Shown here: positions 26,243 to 33,705 of the stretch, piece by piece
How positions within the stretch are numbered: position 1 is the first letter of the stretch
Layout of the letters: each line of letters opens with the position of its first letter
Assembly: GCA_009774535.1 (NCBI GenBank)
Contig: VSNY01000024.1
Span: forward strand, 1 to 33,787
DNA from: Lachnospiraceae bacterium
Lineage (GTDB): Bacteria; Bacillota; Clostridia; Lachnospirales; Lachnospiraceae
Direction of reading: 5' to 3'
Length of the DNA: 33,787 nt
The notes under the pieces: model-generated
What the model saw: only the letters and a program-made list of their open reading frames with translations
Database searches by the model: none
What the model was told of the DNA's origin: nothing
Made by a program: the position numbers and the translations under genes

Positions 26243-26271
26243 TTTTCATTATTTTGACTAGATTATATAAA
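26243..26271 (+). promoter_or_regulatory. Possible promoter for the carboxypeptidase gene
   Basis: -35 TTTTCA (26243-26248), a 17-base spacer and -10 TATAAA (26266-26271) in an AT-rich stretch. Transcription would start near 26278, leaving a short leader. A TTGACT at 26254 looks tempting but has no -10 at the right distance. Confidence 0.4.
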
Positions 26272-26293
26272 AGTATTTTCAGGTACCGCAATT

Positions 26294-27475
26294 ATGAAGC
26301 GTATGATCACCGCATTTTTGGCGCTAATCTTATGTTTGACTGTGCTTTGTCCGGCACAGGCCAAAAAGAAATCACAGCCATCCCAGCCTTCCCTGGATCT
26401 TTCCGCTCCAAGCGTTTTATTAATGGAAGCGGAGACGGGAACCATCCTTTATCAGAAAAAAGAACACACAGCGCGTCCGCCAGCCAGTGTCACCAAAGTC
26501 ATGACACTTTGTCTGATTTTTGACGCGATCGAAAAAAATCAGATTTCCCTAACGGATGAAGTCACCGTTTCCGAATATGCTGCTAGTATGGGAGGTTCCC
26601 AGGTGTTTTTAGAAGCCGGGGAAGTGCAGACGGTCGAGACGATGATCAAATGTATCAGCATTGCAAGCGCGAATGACGCATGCGTTGCGATGGCAGAGTT
26701 TGTCAGTGGAAGTGAGGAAGAATTTGTTGCGCAGATGAACAAAAAAGCTGCGGATCTTGGTATGGAAGATACCCATTTTGTAAACTGCTGCGGCCTGTCG
26801 GCAGACGGACATGTGACAAGCGCGTATGATATTGCGCTGATGGCACGGGAATTAAGCGTCCGACATCCGCAGATTCATGATTACTGCACGATCTGGATGG
26901 AAAATATCATACATCGTACCCAAAAAGGCGATAAGGAATTTGGCCTGGCCAATACCAATAAGCTATTAAAACAATATCCCTATGCCACCGGATTAAAAAC
27001 CGGCTACACAGCCGCCGCAAAATATTGCCTGGCTGCAACTGCCGAAAAAGACGGCGTAAAGCTGATCGCGGTGCTGATGGCTGCGCCCGATATCAAATCA
27101 CGTACGGCAGACGCCCAGACACTATTTAATTACGGATTTTCCGTCTGCCGCGTCTTCCAGGACAATAATCTTCCAAAGCTAAGGGACATTGCCGTAAAAA
27201 AGGGTGAAAAAGACGAAGTTGCGCTTGCTTACGAATCCAGCATGAACTATGTAAGCACAAGCGGAGAAGACCTGAGTAAAATTACCAGAAAAATAAAAAT
27301 TCCAAAATCAGTGACAGCCCCTGTCAAAAAAGGAGATACTGCCGGAAAGGTAATCTATTACCTGGACAAAAAAGAAATTGGTCATATTAATATCCTATAT
27401 GACGACAGCGTGGAGCATGCTGCGTTTGCAGATTATTTTCTGGGACTGGTTGGGAAGTTATTCTTTTTATCCTGA
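26294..27475 (+). CDS. D-alanyl-D-alanine carboxypeptidase (PBP5/DacF-type)
   Basis: 393 aa, secreted and probably membrane-anchored; trims the terminal D-Ala of peptidoglycan stem peptides. Signal peptide at about 1-23, with cleavage expected after AQA. Penicillin-binding motifs: SVTK (Ser 65, Lys 68), SAN (125-127) and KTG (235-237, in GLKTGYTAAA). The C-terminal beta domain (PBP5_C, about 300-375) is followed by a final hydrophobic-amphipathic stretch (YFLGLVGKLFFLS) that would hold the protein to the membrane, as in PBP5. The ribosome site is weak (AGGT at 26281-26284). The gene stands alone between cls and ilvN. Confidence 0.95.
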   Translation: MKRMITAFLALILCLTVLCPAQAKKKSQPSQPSLDLSAPSVLLMEAETGTILYQKKEHTARPPASVTKVMTLCLIFDAIEKNQISLTDEVTVSEYAASMGGSQVFLEAGEVQTVETMIKCISIASANDACVAMAEFVSGSEEEFVAQMNKKAADLGMEDTHFVNCCGLSADGHVTSAYDIALMARELSVRHPQIHDYCTIWMENIIHRTQKGDKEFGLANTNKLLKQYPYATGLKTGYTAAAKYCLAATAEKDGVKLIAVLMAAPDIKSRTADAQTLFNYGFSVCRVFQDNNLPKLRDIAVKKGEKDEVALAYESSMNYVSTSGEDLSKITRKIKIPKSVTAPVKKGDTAGKVIYYLDKKEIGHINILYDDSVEHAAFADYFLGLVGKLFFLS

Positions 27476-27494
27476 GAAAGAAGGAATGTCATCA

Positions 27495-27532
27495 GACGCT
27501 GCGGGCGGTGGCGGGAACCAGGCCGCAGCGTC
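27495..27532 (+). terminator. GC-rich hairpin after the carboxypeptidase gene
   Basis: A perfect 10-bp stem, GACGCTGCGG (27495-27504) with CCGCAGCGTC (27523-27532), has an 18-base loop and only GTTTCG after it. Placement 20 bases after the stop suits a transcript end, but the poor T tail makes intrinsic termination uncertain. Confidence 0.5.
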
Positions 27533-27589
27533 GTTTCGAGTAGCCGAAGATATCACCCCGCGAATCCAAAAAAATGCACCGATATCCTG

Positions 27590-27617
27590 TTGACATTCTC
27601 AACGAATGTGCTAGAAT
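27590..27617 (+). promoter_or_regulatory. Promoter for ilvN-ilvC
   Basis: A consensus -35 TTGACA (27590-27595), a 16-base spacer and an extended -10, TGC plus TAGAAT (27612-27617). Transcription would begin near 27624, about 40 bases before the ilvN ATG, which leaves no room for a T-box or leader-peptide attenuator. Confidence 0.8.
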
Positions 27618-27662
27618 AAATGCTGTATGAATATATCGATTCAAAAAAGGATGGCATCCGCA

Positions 27663-28163
27663 ATGAGAAGACAAGCATTATCACTAATTGTAGAAAATAC
27701 GTCCAGCGTTTTAAGCCATGTATCCGGCCTGTTCAGCCGCCGCGGCTATAATATCGACAGTATCTCCGCCGGCGTGACCGCAGATTCCAGATATACAAGG
27801 ATTACGATCGTATCCAGCGGAGACAAGCTGATTTTAGAGCAAATCGAGAACCAGCTTGCAAAACTCGAAGACGTCCTGGACATCAAAAAACTGGAGGCAG
27901 GGAGTTCCGTAACAAGAGAGCTGATCCTGGTCAAGCTGCGTGTGCAGGAATCCAGCCGTCAGGAAATTCTGAGCGTGATTGAGATTTTCCGCGGAAAAGT
28001 GGTAGATGTTACGCGGGATTCGATGGTCATTGAATTAACCGGGAATCAGGACAAGCTGGGCGCGTTCTTAGATCTGGTATCCGGCTTTGAGATCCTTGAA
28101 CTGGCAAGAACCGGAATAACTGGCTTAACCAGAGGTTCTTCCGATGTTACATATTTTGAATAA
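27663..28163 (+). CDS. ilvN: Acetolactate synthase small (regulatory) subunit
   Basis: 166 aa regulatory subunit of acetohydroxyacid synthase, which makes acetolactate or acetohydroxybutyrate for Val, Leu and Ile. An N-terminal ACT domain (about 1-75) has SLIVENTSSVLSHVSGLFSR and RGYNIDSISAG, the valine-binding region. The C-terminal half (RELILVKLRVQ onwards) matches the small-subunit C-terminal domain. The start is ATG 27663; ATG 27627 is also in frame but lies almost at the predicted transcript start. AAAAAAGG (27643-27650) is the ribosome site. It is followed 19 bases later by ilvC. The catalytic subunit gene ilvB is not adjacent. Confidence 0.94.
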   Translation: MRRQALSLIVENTSSVLSHVSGLFSRRGYNIDSISAGVTADSRYTRITIVSSGDKLILEQIENQLAKLEDVLDIKKLEAGSSVTRELILVKLRVQESSRQEILSVIEIFRGKVVDVTRDSMVIELTGNQDKLGAFLDLVSGFEILELARTGITGLTRGSSDVTYFE

Positions 28164-28182
28164 TTTTAGGAGGCTTTAAAAA

Positions 28183-29205
28183 ATGTCAAACAAAATCTAT
28201 TATCAGGAAGACTGCAACCTTTCTTTAATGGAAGGCAAGACGATTGCGATTATCGGCTACGGCAGTCAGGGACATGCACATGCGCTGAATCTGAAAGATT
28301 CTGGCTGCAACGTGATTATCGGCTTATATGAAGGCAGCAAATCCAAAGCAAAAGCAGAGGCGCAGGGATTAAAAGTATATAATACCGCAGAAGCTGCAAA
28401 ACTGGCAGATATTATTATGATCCTGATCAACGATGAAAAGCAGGCAGATCTGTACAAAAACGAGATTGAGCCGAATCTGGAAGCAGGCAATATGCTGATG
28501 TTTGCACATGGTTTTAATATTAATTACGGCACCATTGTACCGCCGAAGGATGTGGACGTTACAATGATCGCTCCGAAAGGACCTGGCCATACGGTACGTT
28601 CCGAATATCAGGAAGGAAAAGGCGTTCCGTGTCTCGTTGCCGTAGAGCAGGACGCGACAGGGAAAGCGCTGGATCTGGCTCTTGCTTATGCGCTCGGTAT
28701 CGGCGGCGCAAGGGCAGGCGTTTTGGAGACGACCTTCCGTGTAGAGACAGAGACAGATCTTTTTGGTGAACAGGCAGTGCTTTGCGGCGGTGTATGCGCA
28801 TTGATGCAGGCTGGATTTGAGACATTATGTGAGGCTGGCTATGATCCGAGAAATGCGTATTTTGAATGTATTCATGAAATGAAGCTGATCGTAGATTTGA
28901 TTTACCAGTCTGGTTTTGAAGGCATGCGCTATTCTATTTCCAATACGGCCGAATATGGTGATTATGTAACCGGGCCGAAGATTATTACCGAAGAGACAAA
29001 GGCGACAATGAAAAAGATTCTTTCCGATATTCAGGACGGTTCTTTTGCAAAAGAATTTCTACTGGATATGTCGCCGGCAGGCCGTCAGGTGCATTTTAAC
29101 ATGATGCGCAAGAAAGCCGCAGAGCATATGTCTGAAGAAGTAGGTAAGGAAGTGCGCAAGTTATACAGCTGGAATGATGAAAACAGCAAATTGATCAATA
29201 ATTAA
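28183..29205 (+). CDS. ilvC: Ketol-acid reductoisomerase
   Basis: 340 aa, class I (short) form. It converts acetolactate to dihydroxyisovalerate (and the isoleucine analogue) with NAD(P)H and Mg2+. The Rossmann motif is IIGYGSQGHAHALNL (residues 23-37), followed by the cofactor-choosing loop GLYEGSKSKAKA (47-58), whose Ser and Lys residues suit the phosphate of NADPH. The conserved region KGPGHTVRSEY and the metal-binding TDLFGEQAVLCGG and FECIHEMKLIVDL are present. The ribosome site is AGGAGG (28168-28173), 9 bases before the ATG. It forms an operon with ilvN. Confidence 0.97.
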   Translation: MSNKIYYQEDCNLSLMEGKTIAIIGYGSQGHAHALNLKDSGCNVIIGLYEGSKSKAKAEAQGLKVYNTAEAAKLADIIMILINDEKQADLYKNEIEPNLEAGNMLMFAHGFNINYGTIVPPKDVDVTMIAPKGPGHTVRSEYQEGKGVPCLVAVEQDATGKALDLALAYALGIGGARAGVLETTFRVETETDLFGEQAVLCGGVCALMQAGFETLCEAGYDPRNAYFECIHEMKLIVDLIYQSGFEGMRYSISNTAEYGDYVTGPKIITEETKATMKKILSDIQDGSFAKEFLLDMSPAGRQVHFNMMRKKAAEHMSEEVGKEVRKLYSWNDENSKLINN

Positions 29206-29309
29206 ATAACACTGCTGTCAGATTACAGACAATCATCAGCAATGACTGACAACATGCAGTAATCAAAGAACTTTACCAGGCAGACCGGATCTTTATTAAA
29301 TATGCGCAA

Positions 29310-29373
29310 CAGGAACAAGATTTGCTGCTCCTGCAGGAACAACCTGCGGGTTGCTGCAGGTAGGTTGTTCCTG
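29310..29373 (+). promoter_or_regulatory. Hairpin with two competing 5' arms downstream of ilvC
   Basis: CAGGAACAACCT (29334-29345) pairs perfectly with AGGTTGTTCCTG (29362-29373). A second copy of CAGGAACAA at 29310-29318 can pair with the same 3' arm, so two exclusive folds exist. TTGCTGC is also repeated (29322-29328 and 29351-29357). No T tail follows directly. It could be an ilvC 3' stabiliser, a small RNA or an attenuator. Confidence 0.5.
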
Positions 29374-29608
29374 TGCGTGATCGGATCACAGGTGCCGGGG
29401 TAAAGTTTTTTGTATTTTTTTGGAAATATTTTCCTGATTTCATGTATATTTCATATTTGAATACTAGAATTTAAACATTAGAAAAAATGTGTGAAAGCAA
29501 GCAGGAAACCGGGAAAACAGACAGGAAGTATTTAAAAGTATGCTGCATTCTTTTTTTATATTTTTTTTGATAAAGTTAACAATTATTCCTATTTTTTAAG
29601 AAATACTC

Positions 29609-29636
29609 TTGCAAATACCTGGTTTTATGCTAAGAT
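29609..29636 (+). promoter_or_regulatory. Promoter for the third chemoreceptor gene
   Basis: -35 TTGCAA (29609-29614), a 16-base spacer and an extended -10, TGC plus TAAGAT (29631-29636), in an AT-rich region. Transcription would start near 29643, giving a leader of about 110 bases that contains the G9 run. No sigma-28 (flagellar) type motif was found here. Confidence 0.6.
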
Positions 29637-29669
29637 ATTATTATATTTATTCTGTTGTGCAAAAATTGA

Positions 29670-29678
29670 GGGGGGGGG
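29670..29678 (+). repeat. Run of nine G in the chemoreceptor leader
   Basis: Nine consecutive G between an AT-rich promoter region and the receptor gene, 76 bases before the ATG. Homopolymeric G tracts of this length are prone to slipped-strand length change. Here a change would alter the leader, not the reading frame. Confidence 0.7.
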
Positions 29679-29754
29679 TATTTCAATTGTCGTAAAATTT
29701 AAACAAAAATCTCAAGTCACAGAATGAAAGCACAGAAATAGGAGAATTGGAGTC

Positions 29755-31482
29755 ATGTTGAAAAAAGGAAATATTGAGAAGAGGCTCGTAAGGGCTTTTT
29801 TTAACGTAACATCGATAACAGCGCTTGCGGCGGTGATTGCATTTATAGCAATTTTATTTATATCAGCAAGATATAATTATGCACTACATAATTTTGGGTT
29901 TGCTCAGGGAGATATCGGAAAGGCAATGTTTGAGTTTGCGGATCTGCGGTCTTCTTTGCGGGCAGCAATCGGTTATGATAATCAGGAAGCGATCGATGCT
30001 GTGGTAAGTCAGCATGATGAATTAAAGACGTCATTCAAAGAAAGCTTTGCAACCGTAAAGGATACGATTGTCTCTGAGGATGGCAGGCAGACGTATGAAG
30101 AGATTGAAGCCGAATTGGAAGCATATATGGAACTGGACGCGCAGATTATGGCGATTGGCGCTACTACAGACCGGGAACTTTGTAAGCAGGCACAGGAATT
30201 GGCGCTCAATGGACTGGCAGATATGTATAACAGCATTTATGATAAGCTGAGCTGGCTGTTGTCTGTAAAGGTAAGCGAGGGAAACCGCTTGTCCAGACAG
30301 CTGAACATTGCAAAGTGGGTATTGGCAGTACTGATACTGGCAGCAATTGGACTTGCATTTGCAAGTTCCATGGAGATTGGAAGAAGGATTGCAAAGAGTA
30401 TTTCGGGGCCGCTTAAGAGCCTGGGAGACCGGCTGCTGACATTTTCAGCGGGAGATATGACGTCTCCATTCCCGGAGATCCATACGGGTGACGAAGTGGA
30501 AGAGATGGGAAAACATATTATCGATACATCTGAAAAACTGACAGCGATTATTTTTGATATGGAAGACGCGCTTGGAAAAATGGCTGGAGGAGATTATACA
30601 GGAAAGTCCAGGTTCCCTGAAAAATATACAGGTGATTTGGAAAAATTATATCTGTCTATCCGCGGGCTGCGCGAACAGATGGCGGATACACTCAGCTCCA
30701 TCGGTGAGACGTCCAGTCATGTCAATTCCGGTTCTAATGATATGGCAATGGCGTCCCAAAGCCTTGCAGAAGGCGCAACAGATCAGGCGGGCGCTGTACA
30801 GCAGCTGCATGCAACGATCAGTGATATTACCGAAACAATGCAAAAGAGCGCACAGAATGCAGAAGAAGCCTATGCGCAGGCACAGTATTATGCAGATGAA
30901 GCCGACAACAGCAGGGAAGAGATGGACACGCTTATGGGTGCGATGGAGCGGATCAACGAAGCTTCCACAAGAATCGGGGATATTATTTCCGAGATTGAGT
31001 CGATTGCTTCACAGACGAACCTGCTGTCCTTAAATGCTTCCATCGAGGCAGCGCGGGCTGGGGAATCCGGCCGTGGTTTTGCCGTTGTAGCGGCACAGAT
31101 CCGGGAACTGGCAGACCAGAGTGCAAAGGCGGCCGTTGATACAAGGAAGCTGATCGAAGGATCACTGCATGAAGTAGAACAGGGCAACCAGGCGGCGCAG
31201 CGTGCTTCGGGGGCAATTGAAGCAGTTGTAGACGGCATTAAACAGATCGCGGATTTTTCCAAAAATCTGAAAGTTATGGTAGAAGACCAGGCGGAAGCGA
31301 TGCGCCAGGCCGAAATCGGGGTCAACAAGATCTCGGAAGTCGTACAAAGCAATGCGGCGACCGCGGAAGAAGCAGCGGCGACAAGCGAGGAACTGTCTTC
31401 CCAGTCTATTGTCTTAGACGAGCTAATTGGGCAGTTTATATTAAAACGCAATGAAAACGAGATGGCAGCCCAGCCAGTATAA
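29755..31482 (+). CDS. Methyl-accepting chemotaxis protein paired with a sugar-binding lipoprotein
   Basis: 575 aa. Membrane segments at about 15-37 and 186-207 frame a helical extracellular domain (about 38-185). HAMP follows (about 208-262), with a second HAMP-like unit suggested by LGKMAGGDYTGKSRFPEKY (about 270-320). The signalling tip reads IASQTNLLSLNASIEAARAG and GRGFAVVAAQIRELA, a different wording from the two receptors at 17340 and 18708 (SLNASIEA against ALNAAVEA), so it is not a recent copy of them. There is no CheR tether. GGAG close to the ATG serves as ribosome site. The next gene, 69 bases on, encodes a ChvE-like binding protein that is a natural ligand carrier for it. Confidence 0.93.
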   Translation: MLKKGNIEKRLVRAFFNVTSITALAAVIAFIAILFISARYNYALHNFGFAQGDIGKAMFEFADLRSSLRAAIGYDNQEAIDAVVSQHDELKTSFKESFATVKDTIVSEDGRQTYEEIEAELEAYMELDAQIMAIGATTDRELCKQAQELALNGLADMYNSIYDKLSWLLSVKVSEGNRLSRQLNIAKWVLAVLILAAIGLAFASSMEIGRRIAKSISGPLKSLGDRLLTFSAGDMTSPFPEIHTGDEVEEMGKHIIDTSEKLTAIIFDMEDALGKMAGGDYTGKSRFPEKYTGDLEKLYLSIRGLREQMADTLSSIGETSSHVNSGSNDMAMASQSLAEGATDQAGAVQQLHATISDITETMQKSAQNAEEAYAQAQYYADEADNSREEMDTLMGAMERINEASTRIGDIISEIESIASQTNLLSLNASIEAARAGESGRGFAVVAAQIRELADQSAKAAVDTRKLIEGSLHEVEQGNQAAQRASGAIEAVVDGIKQIADFSKNLKVMVEDQAEAMRQAEIGVNKISEVVQSNAATAEEAAATSEELSSQSIVLDELIGQFILKRNENEMAAQPV

Positions 31483-31551
31483 CGTACCTGTATGCAGTCT
31501 GGTATTGCAGGAAAGGCTGTATGCCTCTCACGCGGAAAGGGGGAATTTAAT

Positions 31552-32775
31552 ATGAAAAAGAAACTTTTATATGCATTGTCCGGTGCAGCGCTGTCAGTCG
31601 TTATACTGTCCGGATGCGGCAAAGCCAGTGAGAAGACAACCTCAGATCAGGTCAACCCGCCGAAGCAGTCCACAGCCGATGATGCACAGCAAAATACGGA
31701 CGATGAGAAGCAGCAGCCAGATCAGAAACCAGACAACACGAATGCGGAACAGGATACCGCAACAGATCAGTCCGGTACAAACGGAAACATTACGATTGCA
31801 CTGCCGCAGCAGGATGACCCGCGCTGGACATCGGATGCGCAGGTGATGCGTACAGAACTGGAAGCAAAAGGCTATACGGTTAACGTGCAGTTTGCAGAGA
31901 CAGGCAGCCAGCAGGCAGAACAGATCGAGGCATCCGTAAAAAGTCAGACGGACTGCATCGTAGTCGCGGCAATTGATTCCGGACAGCTTACAGATGCTGC
32001 CCAATCCGCCAAAGACGCTAAAATTCCCGTGATCGCTTATGACAGGCTGCTGATGGATACAGACGCCGTATACTATTATACCGCGTTTGACAAAAAAGGA
32101 ACCGGACAGGCAATCGGCAGAAGGATTGCAGAAAAAGCAAAACTGGAAGAACTGGCGGATGACGCGTATCAGACGATCGAGTTTTTTATGGGAAGCCCGG
32201 ACGATCCGGAGGCAGAACTGGTCTATGATGGTCTGATGGAAGTTCTGCAGCCATATCTGGACTGCGGCAAGCTTGTATGCAAGACAGGCAGGACGTCATT
32301 TGTAGATACAAGTATCAATGAATGCTCGCAGGAAACGGCACAGGAGCGGTGTAAAAACTATCTGGCAGGATATTACGCGGATGAAGAGCTGGATATCTGC
32401 GCAGCTGCGTATGACACGCTTGCATATGGCTGCAAAGACGCCCTGCAGTCCGCAGGATATATCGCAGATAACTGGCCAATCATCTCAGGGCAGGGCTGTG
32501 AGATCAAAGCCTGCAAGAATATCCTGGACGGAACACAGGCTTTTTCCATCTATAAGGATACCAGTATACTTGCAAAACAGTGTGCAGCCATGACAGACGC
32601 TGTTGTATCCGGTACCGAACAGCCAGAAATCAATGATACGGAACAATCCGACAATCATAAGCTGCTGGTTCCGGCTTACCTTTGCGCACCAGTTACCATT
32701 GACGCGGACAATCTGCAGAAAGTGCTGGTCGACAGCGGGTACTATACAAAAGAGCAGCTGGATACAGCGGAATAA
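31552..32775 (+). CDS. ChvE-like multiple-sugar-binding lipoprotein
   Basis: 407 aa from ATG 31552, with AAAGGGGG just upstream; an in-frame start at 31492 is rejected because it places 20 unrelated residues before the signal peptide. Lipoprotein signal with lipobox LSGC (Cys 22), then an acidic low-complexity tether (about 25-80, rich in Gln, Asp, Thr, Lys). The rest is a type 1 periplasmic-binding fold: DPRWTSDAQVMRTELEAKGY, VVAAIDSGQL, IPVIAYDRLLMDTDAVYYY, FFMGSPDDPEAELVYDGLMEV and VLVDSGYYTKEQLD near the end. This strongly resembles ChvE, which binds aldoses and, in Agrobacterium, serves both transport and signalling. No permease or ATPase gene is adjacent. At the conserved SGQDAE-like site it reads SGQGCE, so a putative sugar-contact Asp is Gly. 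Confidence 0.92.
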   Translation: MKKKLLYALSGAALSVVILSGCGKASEKTTSDQVNPPKQSTADDAQQNTDDEKQQPDQKPDNTNAEQDTATDQSGTNGNITIALPQQDDPRWTSDAQVMRTELEAKGYTVNVQFAETGSQQAEQIEASVKSQTDCIVVAAIDSGQLTDAAQSAKDAKIPVIAYDRLLMDTDAVYYYTAFDKKGTGQAIGRRIAEKAKLEELADDAYQTIEFFMGSPDDPEAELVYDGLMEVLQPYLDCGKLVCKTGRTSFVDTSINECSQETAQERCKNYLAGYYADEELDICAAAYDTLAYGCKDALQSAGYIADNWPIISGQGCEIKACKNILDGTQAFSIYKDTSILAKQCAAMTDAVVSGTEQPEINDTEQSDNHKLLVPAYLCAPVTIDADNLQKVLVDSGYYTKEQLDTAE

Positions 32776-33656
32776 AAATCAAGAAATTGTTTCATTGGCC
32801 TGGAAGCGTTTCGCTGAGATTTGTATACAAATCCAACGGAACGCTTTTGGACAGGCGCTGGCAGCGGGATTTCGATGAGCGTCCCGTCTGCAAGTTCCGG
32901 TTCGACAAACTGGCGGATTACACAGGCGACGCCAAGGCTGATTTTGGCAAATTCAATTAAAAGATCCATGGAAGAAGCTTCAATGCATTCTTGCACTGTG
33001 ATCTTATTTTTTTGCAGATATTCATCAATAAACTGTCTGGAAATATTATGTTTATCCAGCATCATCAGAGAACAGTTTGGCAGCACGTCATCTCTGGCAA
33101 TGCCGCGCTGCTGCAGATGGTACAGGTACTGTTCGGAGGCGGCGAACACATCCTGGATTTCCATGATCGGATCAAATGTCAGCGTATGCGGAAGTTCATA
33201 AGAACCAAGTCCCACCAAACCGATATCCAGCTGGTCTTCCTGCAGCAGATGCAGTGTTTCATTTGTGGACTGGCAGGTGATGGAGATGCTGACATGCGGG
33301 TACTGTCTGGTAAATTCTTTCAGATATCCAAGCAGTACATATCGGCACAGCGTTGAACTGACGCCTATTTTCAAATGTCCGACTCCTAGCCCGGCTGCGT
33401 GCCGGACTTTTTTTTCGCCCATCGTTAAGGTATCGATCGCTGTTTTGACGTGTTCAAAGAGCAGGCTTCCTTCTTCAGTCAGCGTAACGCCGCGGGAGCT
33501 GCGTAAAAACAGCTGGCATCCGAGGCTGGATTCCAGTTTTTTTACGGAATTACTGACGGCGGGCTGGCTGATAAACAGTTTGGCGGCGGCTTTTGAGATG
33601 TTTTTACATTGTGCGACAGTATAAAAAATATAATAGGATGATAAGGTCTGCTCCAT
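32742..33656 (-). CDS. LysR-family transcriptional regulator
   Basis: 304 aa. N-terminal winged helix-turn-helix (about 3-62): ISKAAAKLFISQPAVSNSVK, then LGCQLFLRSSRGVTLTEEG, a standard LysR signature. The effector-binding domain (about 90-295) has HLKIGVSSTLCRYVLLGYL and LDIGLVGLGSY. The ATG has AAAAGGAG about 7 bases upstream on the minus strand (33664-33671). It is convergent with the sugar-binding lipoprotein gene and their coding ends overlap by 34 bases. LysR regulators often control the divergent neighbour, which would lie beyond the window end. The effector is unknown. Confidence 0.93.
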   Translation of the reverse strand: MEQTLSSYYIFYTVAQCKNISKAAAKLFISQPAVSNSVKKLESSLGCQLFLRSSRGVTLTEEGSLLFEHVKTAIDTLTMGEKKVRHAAGLGVGHLKIGVSSTLCRYVLLGYLKEFTRQYPHVSISITCQSTNETLHLLQEDQLDIGLVGLGSYELPHTLTFDPIMEIQDVFAASEQYLYHLQQRGIARDDVLPNCSLMMLDKHNISRQFIDEYLQKNKITVQECIEASSMDLLIEFAKISLGVACVIRQFVEPELADGTLIEIPLPAPVQKRSVGFVYKSQRNASRPMKQFLDFYSAVSSCSFV

Positions 33657-33705
33657 GGAGGGTCTCCTTTTACTAGTAGTGATTGTTTCCGTAGTGCGAA
33701 AGGGC

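Larger units (their letters stand above)
29206..29754 (+). other. Gene-free 549-base gap with RNA-structure candidates and AT-rich leader
   Basis: No credible protein gene was seen. The first 180 bases hold a weak hairpin (TGTCAG at 29216-29221 with CTGACA at 29246-29251) and the strong structure at 29310-29373. GTGATC-G-GATCAC, a short palindrome, lies at 29377-29389. From about 29400 the sequence is very AT-rich with T-runs of 6-8. The promoter at 29609-29636 and a run of nine G at 29670-29678 precede the chemoreceptor gene. The AGGAGA near 29740 is the likely ribosome region. Confidence 0.7.

Noticed and set aside
26254..26279. TTGACT at 26254 as -35 of the carboxypeptidase promoter
   Set aside because: The nearest -10-like boxes are 4-6 or 14 bases away, not 16-18.
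27476..27662. T-box or leader-peptide attenuator for ilvN
   Set aside because: The only good promoter puts the transcript start about 40 bases before ilvN, and the GC-rich hairpin upstream lies before that promoter.
29640..29754. Cyclic di-GMP riboswitch in the leader of the third chemoreceptor, expected in Clostridia
   Set aside because: The conserved GEMM core elements (such as CGCAAAGCC and the tetraloop-receptor pairing) are not present; only an AT-rich leader with a G run is seen.
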